Assembly (NCBI GenBank): GCA_001584585.1
Contig: LSYV01000091.1
Span: 186,600 to 250,599, forward strand
DNA: 64,000 nt
Direction: 5' to 3'
From: Gonium pectorale
Lineage: Eukaryota > Chlorophyta > Chlorophyceae > Chlamydomonadales > Volvocaceae
Under the pieces are notes generated by a model. That model was not told the DNA's origin. It worked only from the letters and a program-made list of their open reading frames with translations, and searched no databases. A program made the position numbers and the translations under genes. Shown piece after piece: positions 12,276-23,300 of this stretch (positions are counted from its first letter, which is position 1; each line of letters opens with the position of its first letter).

Positions 12276-14388
12276 ATGGTGCGACAGCTCGTCCCTCTCG
12301 ACGACCGAGGCGTCAGCTTGGAGGTGGACATCGAAATATCGGGTGCGGGCATGCCTGAAATCGTATCCGGGAAGCTATGCGGCCCGCTTTCCCATCCTCC
12401 GTGCAGAGCCCTTCGCCTTGCCCCCCTCCCCCCCGTGCGCCGTGCACATGTGGCGTCGTGTGAACTGCGCTCCCACCCAACCGTTTCCCTGGTCTTGGGA
12501 ACTGAAACCCATCAGTGCGCACGTCGACCTGCGTACAGGTCCTTGCAACAACACTGATAAGCGCCCGGTGCTCCTGGCGCTCCACCCGTGGGCGTGGCTG
12601 GGCGGCTGCATGGACGACCACGTGGTCACGTCCATATGCAGGTGCTGCTGCCGGACCCAGTGGTACCGGGCTCCGCGGACTGCTCCTCGGGACGGAAGGC
12701 CATACATTGTTTGGCCATGGGGCGTCGTTATCTGTACGGCACGCAGCTAAGGGGGGCTTCCTGAACAAGCCTGTGTACTGTCGAGACAGCGTCCGGGGGC
12801 ATTGTGCATGGCGGCCCCAGCTCCGAGCCCCTTCTCCATCATGTTACGCCCTGTTCCCTCGCCGTCCGCATATCCATCCGATGGCGCCCAGGGCAGCCCT
12901 TGCCAGCGGGTCTTTCTCCGCTGTGGTCCGCTACAACATGCGCGGAGCAGGTGCGGGTACGGGTGTGGACACAGGGGGTCGTTAAAAAATACGACATCCG
13001 CGCACGGAGGACGGGTTGCAGCGGGAGATCGATTGCAGCTGTAAGTTGCACGATAAGCGTTCGTGGGGATGGCGCCCCTCCGACGGGCAACTTGTTTTCT
13101 TGTTGTGCAGTAGCTCGCTGCTTAATCGCAATCCTCGTGGCAAGACGGAGAGGGATCGCATCCTGCAGCCGCGCCAGTGTTTGGTCAGGGACCCCGCCTA
13201 GACACCCCCCTTCCCGCTCCTGCCCCACGACCTCCCCCGCCCGCCGCCCGTAGGCAGCTCCGGCGGCTTCCGCTCCCTGCGCACCGCCACGGACGTGGAC
13301 GACCTGGTGGCGCTGGTGCACCACCTGGCGACACTGCTCCCCAGGCCGCGGCCTGTCGCAGCGGAGGAGGGGACGGCGACGGAGGCCGTCCACGGCTTGC
13401 CGCCGCAGTCGCCAGGGGGCCAGGCAGTGACCGGAGAGCGGCTGCCGCAGGTGGCTGCCCCGCCCCTGCCTGACGGCCCCGCTGCGGTGCCGGCGGCGAA
13501 GCCGTCAGATCGCGGCTTCGCCTTCGTTGGCTACAGCTACGGATCGGTTGTGGCGGCCAGGGCGCTGCCGCTGCTGGGCCCCCACGTGGCGGCGCTCGTG
13601 ACCGTGGGGCTGCCGATGGGTGGGTGTGCGCCTCCTCGCGCCCTGCCCGTTGGGTGCTGCATTGGGTAGGCTATATCGTTGTATAGGTCTCTCTGGTGCC
13701 ACTCAATAGTTCGGGTCGTCGCATCGTTGTCAGTGTGCCCACCGCCCCACATCCTTCGCTTCCATCACTCCCACCCCTACCCCTTATTCACTACGCCACC
13801 CCCACGCACGCCCCCGCCGTAGGCGCGTTGTCTAGGGTGTTCCTGGGCTCTTTGTCCGCCTGGGAGGCGCTCAGCTCAGACGCGGCCCGGGGCCTGCCGC
13901 GCCTGCTGGCCTGCGGAGACCGGGACCAGTTCACGGACGCGGGGAGCTTGGAGGCCGCCATCAGCGCCGCGCAGCAGCGGGACGCCCGGGCGGCGGCTGC
14001 GGGAGCGGAGAGCGGGCCAGCCGATGCGGCCACCGCTGGCGACCACGTCGCAGCTGCCCACGAACTGGCGACGTGCGCTGCCGGCCCGGCGCCGGCCGGA
14101 GGAGCCGGCAGCACCGACGGCGCGTCGGCCTGCTCCTTGGCATCCTCTTCGTCGCTCGAGCACGTGCCGTGCCCCGGCTGCGACCACTTTTTCTTCGCCT
14201 GCGCCGACTGGGGCGCGCTGGCGGCGGCGCTGGCACACCGCGCGGCGGCGCTGGGCGCGCACGGCTGGCAGCCGTCGGCGGGCGGCCGGCCGCTGGCGAC
14301 GGGGGCGCGGCCCGCCGTGGCGCTGGCCGACTTTGTGGTGCTGTGGCTGCGGAGGAAGCTGCGACTGGCGGACGGCGGCGGCGAGTAG
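12276..14388 (+). CDS. Alpha/beta-hydrolase fold protein
   Basis: Five exons: 12276-12342, 12539-12641, 12907-12950, 13254-13619 and 13823-14388 (TAG). The total is 1146 nt, 381 residues, with every phase matching. The order is that of small alpha/beta hydrolases of the serine-aminopeptidase/COG2945 type. There is an oxyanion strand RPVLLALHPWAWLGGCMDD, the RYNMRGAGGSSGGF turn, and a nucleophile elbow GYSYGS with Ser166. An Asp follows in LLACGDRDQF (Asp226 or Asp228), and a His in CPGCDHFFF (His315). An Ala/Gly-rich insert of about 80 residues separates the acid and the His. This gives a complete Ser-Asp-His triad, so it is probably active; the substrate is unknown. I see no signal peptide. 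The third exon (44 nt) is the least secure. Confidence 0.78.
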
Positions 14389-16882
14389 CGAGAGTGGTAG
14401 CGGGAGTGGAGGAGCCTGCCAGCATACCTTTTGTTTTAATGAACTTTTCGGAGAAGCGTTCCAGCTGCCTGGGACCGGCTTTGTGCCCTTACCGTTTCGG
14501 GCTGCGAGGTTGGCCTGGACGGACCACGGGAAATGCAAACCTCTTTGCTGGCTTGGTCCTCCTGAGTGCTGCTGCGGGATGCGGGATGCGTGCGCGCGGC
14601 GTGCAGGTCGCTGACGTGACAGACAGGATCGTAGCTCGTGCATGTCGTACCGGGCAGCAGGGGAGTGTGTGGTCCCGGCGACCGCCCATTGGCGTAACCG
14701 TATGAAGCATGGATGAAAGGCGATAGTGGGCTCAGAGCAGGAAGCCATGTGTTACGTCATGCAAATGTGCGTGCTTGTGGAAGCCATGTGTATGATAGTA
14801 ATACTGCAACATGCTTGCGGTGCGCCTCGGTATGAGGTGGGCCTCAGGTGGGCCAACATGCACTTCACTGGCTACGAGCTAACTGCGGAGGAGTCGCATG
14901 CAGGGAGGACGGGGCCGCTCTGCGAAGCGCTGCATGTGCTAGGCGGTTGCGCATTCAGTTACACCGAGTGAACGATTATGGGTGCCGCCAGTCCGTGATG
15001 AGGAACGTGACGACGAATGCCTCCCTGCGGCACTGCAAGGTCGTTACCACCAAAGAAGGCGTGGTGCGCGCGTAGCACGAACTCTTGGTTCCTCGCAGTT
15101 AAATGTCATCTCGGAGCCAATGAGCTCGATGTTGCTTGGGCTCCATGTCAAACTTCGACATGGTTGATGTATTCTGCCTCTCCCCCCCCCGGGTGCCTTC
15201 ACATACACCGTCGGCCGTACCGCTACGGCCAGCAATGTCTAACGCACCTCGACAAGCAAAAGAAAGGTTCCACGCCTGTAGCACTTCGGTCAGGACAGAA
15301 ACCGCTCTGCTGTCCGAAACCCTTGCATTGTATACCACCCCCTTGAAGGCAGCATGACCGCATGCCCTCACGTTGACGACTTATGGGGTCCTAGCCATGC
15401 AACGGCCACAAAGGCCATCATATGCCATCCCAGGGCCATCCTTAAGCGCACTTGACCACCCGGCGCCCGCGCACACAGCGGGCAGCCGTCAACACACGGC
15501 ACCAGGATGCAGCGAGCGCCGGGAAGCCCCACCGGGGCACCCGCGAACGGCAGGGCACGCGGCACGCGGCAGAAAGTCACCGTAAAGCTGATGGGACCCG
15601 AAGAGAGTTGCGGTCGCATCCTACGCGGGAGGCCTGCTAGAGCCTGTTTGTGCGTGTCTGCCGCGTCGGGGCTGCGACCGACCAAGTAGCGTTTTTTAAA
15701 CGAACGGGCTGCCGTGCCCCAGGCGGTACACTGGTAACGTACCCATGCCCACACCTTCTACCCTGTACATGAGAATTAATAATCCTTTCCGGAACGACGA
15801 CATTCACCGCACGACAGCAGCTCCTGTTGGAGCCTGGCAGAAACAGCAAAACCACTCAGCGCTGACGCGACTCCAATCTATGTGCCTGTCCCGCGCCTCA
15901 CCCTCCAGAGCTCCATCCCCGTCCGAGAAACCGTCGCAAGCGGCTGTTGCTGGACTCCACTGCAGAAGGCGCAGTCCCACATGCGTAAGCCTCCCGAACG
16001 GACGAAGCGGACGAAGCGACCGGGGCTTGCGGCGTGAGGCGCTTGCAGCCCGCACGTCTGCCATCCCCGTCACATCCTCCTCCGCTGAGACGGTGTATGC
16101 GGCATGTTGGCGCAGGCAAGACGTTCGCTAGGCACGCAGGCCTCGGGCCCAAGCCGGTACGCCCCCGAAGCTGCCTTAAATACCTTGCCCTACCCCAGGT
16201 GGGTGGGTGCTCTCGTACGCGGGGCCCGCGGCACCAGCACCGGACCCGCAGCCACGCTCCGACCCTCCCCAGGTCTCATGCATCGCATACCCACCCACAA
16301 CTGCAGCACCCGTCCTATCCTTAGTCCGTTTGGTGCTGTTGCTGCTCTTGTTGATGCTCCTCGCGCATTTGCTGCAGCGCCTTGAACAGCCTGCGGAAGC
16401 GGAAGGATGAACACGGACCCCATGGTCAACGCAGGTATCCGCCACGCAGGGTGCGCTGTGGAATTATGCATGGCTCCCCTTCGGGAGTAGTTTGAAACGT
16501 AGTTTGACGCATGCCGACGTAACAGGGACCGCATCCCCAGGCGTGTAGGTATCAGCTGCGGGGGGTCAGTATACAGCATCGCATACGCCAATCTACCGCA
16601 TACCATAAAGGCCATGCACGTCGGCACCTCCCACTACGCGGTACGCGGCGTCAAGCAGCCGCTCAAGCACGATGCCTGTCCAGCAAGCCCCACGCGACTC
16701 TCCTGCCGCAGACAGACAGCTGAGTCCCGTTTGCGCGCGGCATCACCCGCCTATCCTCCTGCCCAACCCAAAAACCAGCAACCGGCCCAGCACACCCACA
16801 AAGGGACCCACCACCCAACCACCGTGTCGCCGCCCCCTTGCGGTAACCTCCATCGCCCCCGCCCCCGCCTGGTGGCCCCCAC
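14389..16882. other. Intergenic region, convergent 3' ends
   Basis: This holds the 3' UTRs of the hydrolase (plus) and the thioesterase (minus). GC is lower than in the genes. No exon-like reading frame with splice support is visible on either strand. Confidence 0.45.
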
Positions 16883-19451
16883 TCACTTGGCCACCCCCTG
16901 CGGCACCCTCGCTGCCCGGTAGCTCGAGTCCAGGAACACCACCACCGCCTCGGCGTCCACAACCAGCTGCGGCCGACAGCCAAGGGAAGGGGTGGGGGAC
17001 GGAGGGGTAGCGCGAAGGGATGGGGTTGGTGCACTTTGGGCGAGGCGCCTCTAGGTGAGCCTCCCGGCAACAGCGCTTCAGGCACCATTCCAAGCGTTTC
17101 TCGATAGCCGGGGCGTGGCAGCCAAGTGCCAGGCAGCACACGCGGTGCTTCCACGCCGAGCTCCATGCATACATCAAGGCTCGCTCGCGAAGCTTCTGAA
17201 GGTGCGTGGGTGGGTGCACACCGCACGCGCAACCGAACCAACACAGCCGCTCAGCTCACTGGCCACGCACGATCCGCGGCGGCGCACCTCTTCCCGGTCC
17301 TCCTCAGCCGCCGGAGCCGCGCCGCTGCGCGTCCGGACGATCCGCTGCTGCAGCACCAGCCGCGCGGGCGTGACCCGGGCCGCCGAGACTGTCACCCGGA
17401 ACACGTCGCGGGACCTGCGCGGGCGCGCGTGCGGGCGTGCACGTGGTGGACAGCAGGGTGGAGCAGCGGGGCGGACGGGGGGCGGGGTCAAGAGGTTTGA
17501 AAGGCCATCCTGAGTCGTGCCCGAGCAGGCGGGGGCGGGGGAGGCGCGGGCGGCAGGCCGTCGCGGTGAGCGCAAACGCAGGGGCCGGGCTGATCCCCCT
17601 CGGGGCCGCGCCACCGTTGCTGCGCAGGTGCAGGTGCAGGTGCAGGTGCAGGTGCAGGTGAATACAAGACTCCGGCGTGGCGTTTGCCAGCGCAACACCC
17701 CGTCCCACATGGTCGGGTGGGCGTGGAACCGGGGCCTCACCAGACGATGTTCAGGCCACAAGCTGGCCGGCAGCACAGCGGCCACAAAGGCCGCCCGCAA
17801 CTGGACTCGTAAGTCATGCAAACAGTTGCGGCTAGCCAGTTGTTCCCAGTATGTCGCACGCATGCGGCCCGGCGTACGTGGCCGCACGCCAACGGCCGCA
17901 CGCCAACAGCGCCTAACCAGCAACACTGTGCCTGAACGTAACAAAAACTTGTTACCTTCGCCTGCCCCAGCGCCTCCGCTTCCCAATGCAACTGCTCATG
18001 TGTGTGCAGTGGGTTGTTCCTCCGCCCATGTGCACCCTGCCCTCCCACACCCACGTGCATCCACACCCTGGAGGAGAGGGGAAGGCAGGCGGCCCACCTG
18101 AGGGGCGCCCGGAAGCTGATGGACAGGGAGGACAGCGCCAGCGGGGTGCCCTGGCGGGCGTAGGCGTCCACGTCGGTGCCCAGCGCGGACAGCGCCTCGT
18201 GGCGGCCTGCGGGGAGAGGCGGGCGACATGGGGTTGGGGTGGGGAGTGGGGACGGGGGGAGGCGGGCCGGGGATGGAGGTGGAATGCGGAACGATCGGCG
18301 GGTGGGAGCTGCGGGAGCCGCGACACCTGCGTCCATGCGCTCCGTGACCAAGACCACGCGGCCACCGTTGCCCCAGAGTCCAGACCATGCGGGGGCTCCG
18401 GTCCCCGTGTCCCAATCGGGAGGCTGCACAACAATGGGCACCGCAGTCGCCGCCTGGACCTACTATTTGGCTATGGTTGACTCTAGTTGCACCCGAAGGA
18501 GAGGGAGGCAATCCGCGGCCTCGCGTACCTCCCCCCCTCCCCCCCTGCCGCGGCGACCCCACCGTGCTGCAGGTAGCTGCTGTACACCGCATTGTTGACC
18601 ACACCGAACTGGTCCAGCTCGTAATCGCGGACCTGGCCGGGCGGGGGCAGGGGCGGGCGGTCAGGCGGGCGGGTGGGCGGATGGGTGGGTGGGCGAGGGA
18701 GGGACAGGGGCAGGAGGGCGCCCGCGGGCTATGTACATCTCTCGCGCTGTGAACACCTGGGTCGCACACCCACCGGTGTATGTGGTGTGTAGGGGACTAA
18801 GTCTGGTCTTGCCTGCGACGCCGTCTACAGGGCTGTGCTTGCGACGTCATCGCCGCTGGTAGGGTTGATACTTGACTACAGCGATCGTGCTTGCGGCGGC
18901 CCGGCCGGTCCGCGCAGCCTCTGTGCGTGCCCGCACTCTGCTCACCTCGCGCCTCCACATACCGCCGAGTGCCCCAGCCCTCCCGCTCCGCCCACCCTCT
19001 TCCACCCCGCCCGGCACCTCGCCCGGCACCTCGCCCGGCTTCACCCCACCTGCATCTCCACGCTGTACTCGCCGCCAGGGAACAGTCCCGCTAGGGCCGG
19101 GGGCAGCCCATCTACCGGAAGGCCCGAGATAGCAGACGCGGGGCTCGCCCCGTCTGCAGCTACTGTCGCGGAGGCGGGTCCGCCGCGTGCTCCTGGCCGT
19201 CGCGACACAGCGAAGCTCCTACACCGCCACCCGCACAGCGCTTGCGCCCCCAGCGTGTTGCACGTCACGGGGGGTTTGCGGCACTGCGCCGCGACGATGC
19301 TGCGGGTGCCTCCAGCCAAAGTGACGGATGCTGCATGGGCGTGACCGGCGGGTCGGACGAACGGACGACGGGGTGGAGGCCAAGGAAGTTCGAGTAGATA
19401 TAATGGTGTAAGTGAGCGCAGCCTAAGTCGCACCTTGGGGCCATGAGCCAC
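16883..19451 (-). CDS. ALT-type acyl-lipid thioesterase (hotdog fold), 5' end unresolved
   Basis: Minus-strand exons are 19050 to about 19451, 18563-18632, 18098-18206, 17288-17414 and 16883-16966 (TGA). Intron phases agree (0, 1, 2, 0). The core matches plant ALT (acyl-lipid thioesterase, 4HBT family). VEMQ joins [20 protein letters not shown], with the hotdog active-site Asp in [10 protein letters not shown]. Next come [47 protein letters not shown] and finally [18 protein letters not shown]. The plant enzymes act in plastids and release fatty acids or beta-keto acids from acyl-ACP. The first visible exon adds more than 100 basic, Ala- and Ser-rich residues, as in a transit peptide. It has no in-frame ATG back to a stop. 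A GTAAGT donor at about 19570 suggests a further 5' exon right of it. The codon at 19451 is GTG, not a proven start. Confidence 0.75.
17625..17660. repeat. (CAGGTG)6 microsatellite
   Basis: Six perfect CAGGTG units lie inside a thioesterase intron. On the plus strand each unit resembles a splice donor. The minus-strand gene sees CACCTG instead. Confidence 0.95.
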
Positions 19452-20366
19452 GGCAAGCTCCCAACTGAAGCGCGGGTACGCGGTGGCTCGATAGCAACAT
19501 TGGATCCCGAACTCGATAGCAACAAATGGATGCCGATGAACACGGCTCGCCAGAACGGGGACAAAGGCGACTTACCGCCCCTTGATGGTTCCGGGGCGGG
19601 TTTCGTAGCGTCGGCACAAGGGCTATTGGGTTTACCAGGAGTCCACTGATGAAGGTGCCGGGCCTCCTATCTGTCAACCCACCCTCCTGTTTGTCACTCC
19701 TTGGCAAGCGTTACCCCCGTCTGCCGGGGCACGCACAGGGACCGGCAACGGTCTCGCATCCCTTTGACGTGTGGAGCGTAAGCAATGACCTGGGTGACCA
19801 TACCACACATAGCCATGTAGCTTTGGTAAGTGGTAATCGGAAAAGGAAACGATCGCAGTGAGGGAGCCCACATTGGAAACCCACATGTATCTGTGATCAC
19901 CCAGCTGCGCGGGCTCCCCCAGGGTCGCAGCATCCGAGCATCAGCTTGATAGCCAGCACAGTTGTGCTTAGAGGGAGTAGGCTGGCGCTCATGCCCTGCT
20001 TGTGGTTACCCAAGTACCGACACGCGTGCCGGTCGCGTGTCGGTGTAGCGACCCAGGATGCCTCCAGCATCCGACGGTTCAAGGAAGCAAACCTTACCTG
20101 GCGGTTCAGCCTGAGTCGGTTGCCACAACCAGGGCAGTTGCATACGAACGACCTAAGACGTCGAGATGCATGCACGAGCTCACTTGCAGTGGTTATTTCT
20201 CGTACAGGCTTTCTTATTACACAAGCAATAGCTGCGACGGCAGAACAGTGAGAAAACCTGTAGCCTCTTGGGCGACCCTGTGGACGCCAAGACGTAAAGC
20301 ATCCCTGGCTTCTACTTCTGTAGCTAGGCGTAGCGCTCTGCAGACTTGGGGGGCCTGTCGATAAGA
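19452..20366. promoter_or_regulatory. Divergent 5' region of thioesterase and MKK3
   Basis: The two genes point away from each other, so both promoters lie here, together with the unresolved first exon of the thioesterase (minus-strand donor GGGGCG|GTAAGTCG near 19570). GC is lower than in the coding parts. No specific regulatory motif is recognised. Confidence 0.4.
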
Positions 20367-23300
20367 ATGCCCCCCAAGAAGCTGACCCTGGTGCTGGAGC
20401 CGGAGCCGGAGCCCACCTTACAAAGCACAGCGAACATGGTTGGTCGTGTTTGCTGGACTCAGAGAGGGCCGGCAACCTGAGCACGTCCTGAACTCCGTGC
20501 TGCCCACATGCAGGGAAGCATTCGCATGACCGATGAATCGCTCACAGTGCTCACGCAATCATACAATCCGGTATCCTTCACAACGGAGGGCATGATGAAG
20601 TCCGGAGGGATGTTCTACAAGGTTGGTCCACCATCGTGTTGGGTATGTTGCACCCCAGGGTGTCAGCCACGGAGGCCGGCACCATATCAGCTCATGTGGA
20701 GGCATGCAGTCTTTGGGTGAACACACTCGCTTGGGCCCCGTGTCCCATGTGCTGCCTTTGCCCTGTAGCTGTCTGGTCGGCATGCGCCGCCTCGGACGTC
20801 CGCCTCACACCCGAAACGCCGTGTTGCAGATCTCCGAGAAGGACATCAGGATTCTCAAAAAGCTGGGCCAGGGCGCGAGCAGCATCGTAAGAAGCAGCTG
20901 TGGGGCATTACCCAGGACGGGTTGACGCCCGCCCGCAACCGCTGTGGTGGCTTGGGGACCGGGGAGGTCAGGGCGACCAGGCCGCTGCACGTGGGGGGGG
21001 GGTGGGGTCGTCGCGGTCGGTCGGTGGTCCGACGACGGCGGTGTGGGTCGGGGTCGGGGCGGCGGTCGGTACGTAGGACGTCNNNNNNNNNNNNNNNNNN
21101 NNGGACCGGCCCGGCCCGCCGACCGCTGTGGTGGTCGTTCGGGGACGGGGACGGTCGGAGGGCGGACGACGGCGCGTCGCCGTGGGGGGGGGGGGTCGGG
21201 TGCCGGTGCCGGTGTTGGCGCCAAGGGCGTGTGTGGGGGCCGGTGCGGGACTTGACGAGTGCCGTTGTACGATGGCCCTCGTGCAGGTGCACAAGGGCTT
21301 CTTCACACAGAAGAACAAATTCGTGGCGGTCAAGAAGATTAACGTCTTTGAACGGGTGCGGCGCGCACGCAGCGTGCAGGGCCAGCTTGGGCACGGGCAC
21401 GGCACACTTGAAGGCGGGCGGACGGCGGCGGGGTCCGGGTGGGTGGTCAGTACGGATGGTTGCACGAACCGCATGACGCAAACTCTTCATGGGACGCTCG
21501 ATGCACCAGCACGGACTCCCTCGCACGGGGCCGTGGAAGACGGCGTATGAGCCCCCACAGATATGGGGAACTATCACCGGTTCGCCCCAGCCCAAGTCAA
21601 CCCACTGGGACCCGTCAATGTACAGTATGCTCCGTGGCCAGGCGTGACAGCCAAACCGGCAAAGCCCCTCACTGCCGTACCACCGGTATCTGAAACGGTC
21701 GGGCCGTCTACCGCTTGTGGCCGCTGCTGCAGATGCGCAATGCCGCGCGTCTCAGCCCCCTTGTCCCCCATCTTCGCACGGCCTGGCCGCAGGAGACCCG
21801 GCACCAGATGCTGAACGACCTGAAAGCTCTGTGCGACAGCGCCAACGCGGTGCCGGGGCTGGTGTCCTTCTACGGGGCGTACCATGTGCCCGAGAGCGGC
21901 CAGATCTCCATCGTGCTCGAGTACGTGGACGGCGGCTCGCTGGCGGACGTGCTGCAGAAGGTGGGGGCACGCGTGGGGGCGCGTCTGTGGGAGGGAGGGA
22001 CATGGGAGCGGGCTGCAAGGCGCAGGCGAGGAGGGAGGCGTGCGGAGGCGCGGCAGGGCGCAGGAGAGGGGCGGGAGAGGGAGGGGTGCAATGCCTGCGG
22101 AGCTCTGCGTGGCTGCCCTGCATCTTTGACCTATCTCAGCGCTCTACCCTCCCGCCAGCCCAGCTGAGCGCCGCTTGCTCTCACCGCCCATACATATCTG
22201 AATGCTATGTTAGCGACCCTGCGTACGAGTGCGCTCCCCTGCCTCCCCTCCCTCCTCATCCCGGCAGGTGGGCAAGATCCCCGAGAACGTGTTGTCCAAA
22301 ATGACCTCCAAGATCCTAACGGCGCTGTCCTACCTGCACCGGGAAAAGCACATGGCGAGTTCCGGGTGCTGGGCTGGGTGACGGGCGGGCCCTCGGGTGA
22401 TAGGGTGGGCGCGGCGGTGGGCTAGGTATGATTTAGCGCACGAGGGAAGGGCGCATGGGGTCGCCTCCAATTCTTGTGTGATCTAGCACGCGGGAGGGCG
22501 ACTGGACGTGGCTCTAAGTCCTTGCGCAGGCGGGGTCCGTGATCACCCGCGTGCGAGCTCGCCTGGCGGTTCCCGTTTCCCTTCTGTACTGTCCCCCTGC
22601 GACCGGGAAATATGACGGAGTTTATGTGGGCGATTGGTTGCTGCCAGCCCCTCCTGCCATGTCGTCCGCGACGCCCCCGCTGCCTGCACCCCGCCGCGTA
22701 TCCCCCAACCCGCCTCCACCAATCCTCACCCGCCCGCCATTGCCCGCCCGCGATCAGGTGCACCGCGACATCAAGCCCGCCAACATCCTGATGTCCCTCA
22801 GCGGGGAGCCCAAGATCACCGACTTTGGGATCAGCGCTTTCATCGACTCCACCCTCGCGCAGGTGGGGACGAAGCACGGGGCGCGCCGTGGCACGAGGGT
22901 TGCGGCATGGGGTATGGAGCAGGGGCGATAGGGCAGGTAAGGAGGGTGCGCCCCTCTTCGTACTCCACGCTGCCGCAAGCGCTTCACCACATGAGCGCAA
23001 CTGCAGCATGTTTGGTCTCCGCGCCTTACCTGCCGCCCGTTTCCCTTCCTTCCTCCTCCCCCCTCTCCGCGGTCAGTGCAACACGTTCCTGGGCACGGTG
23101 ACCTACATGTCGCCCGAGCGCATCAATAACGCCGCCTACTCGTTCCCCTCGGACATCTGGTCGCTGGGGCTGGCGCTGGTGGAGCTGGCCACCGGGCAGT
23201 ACCCCTTCGACGCGACCGAGGGGCCGCTGCAGCTCATGATACACGTGAGCGGGGGCAGGAGGAGCGCGAGAGGGTGAGGGATGGGAAGGGAAGGGTTAAT

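Noticed and set aside
13876..14748. 290-codon minus-strand frame
   Set aside because: It is the complement of the hydrolase's last exon. The plus-strand reading has the catalytic His and matching splice phases.
16881..16890. Donor AAG|TGAGTG read as a further intron after the last thioesterase exon
   Set aside because: In frame the codons are AAG TGA, giving a stop at the expected end of the hotdog domain. No downstream exon was found that fits.
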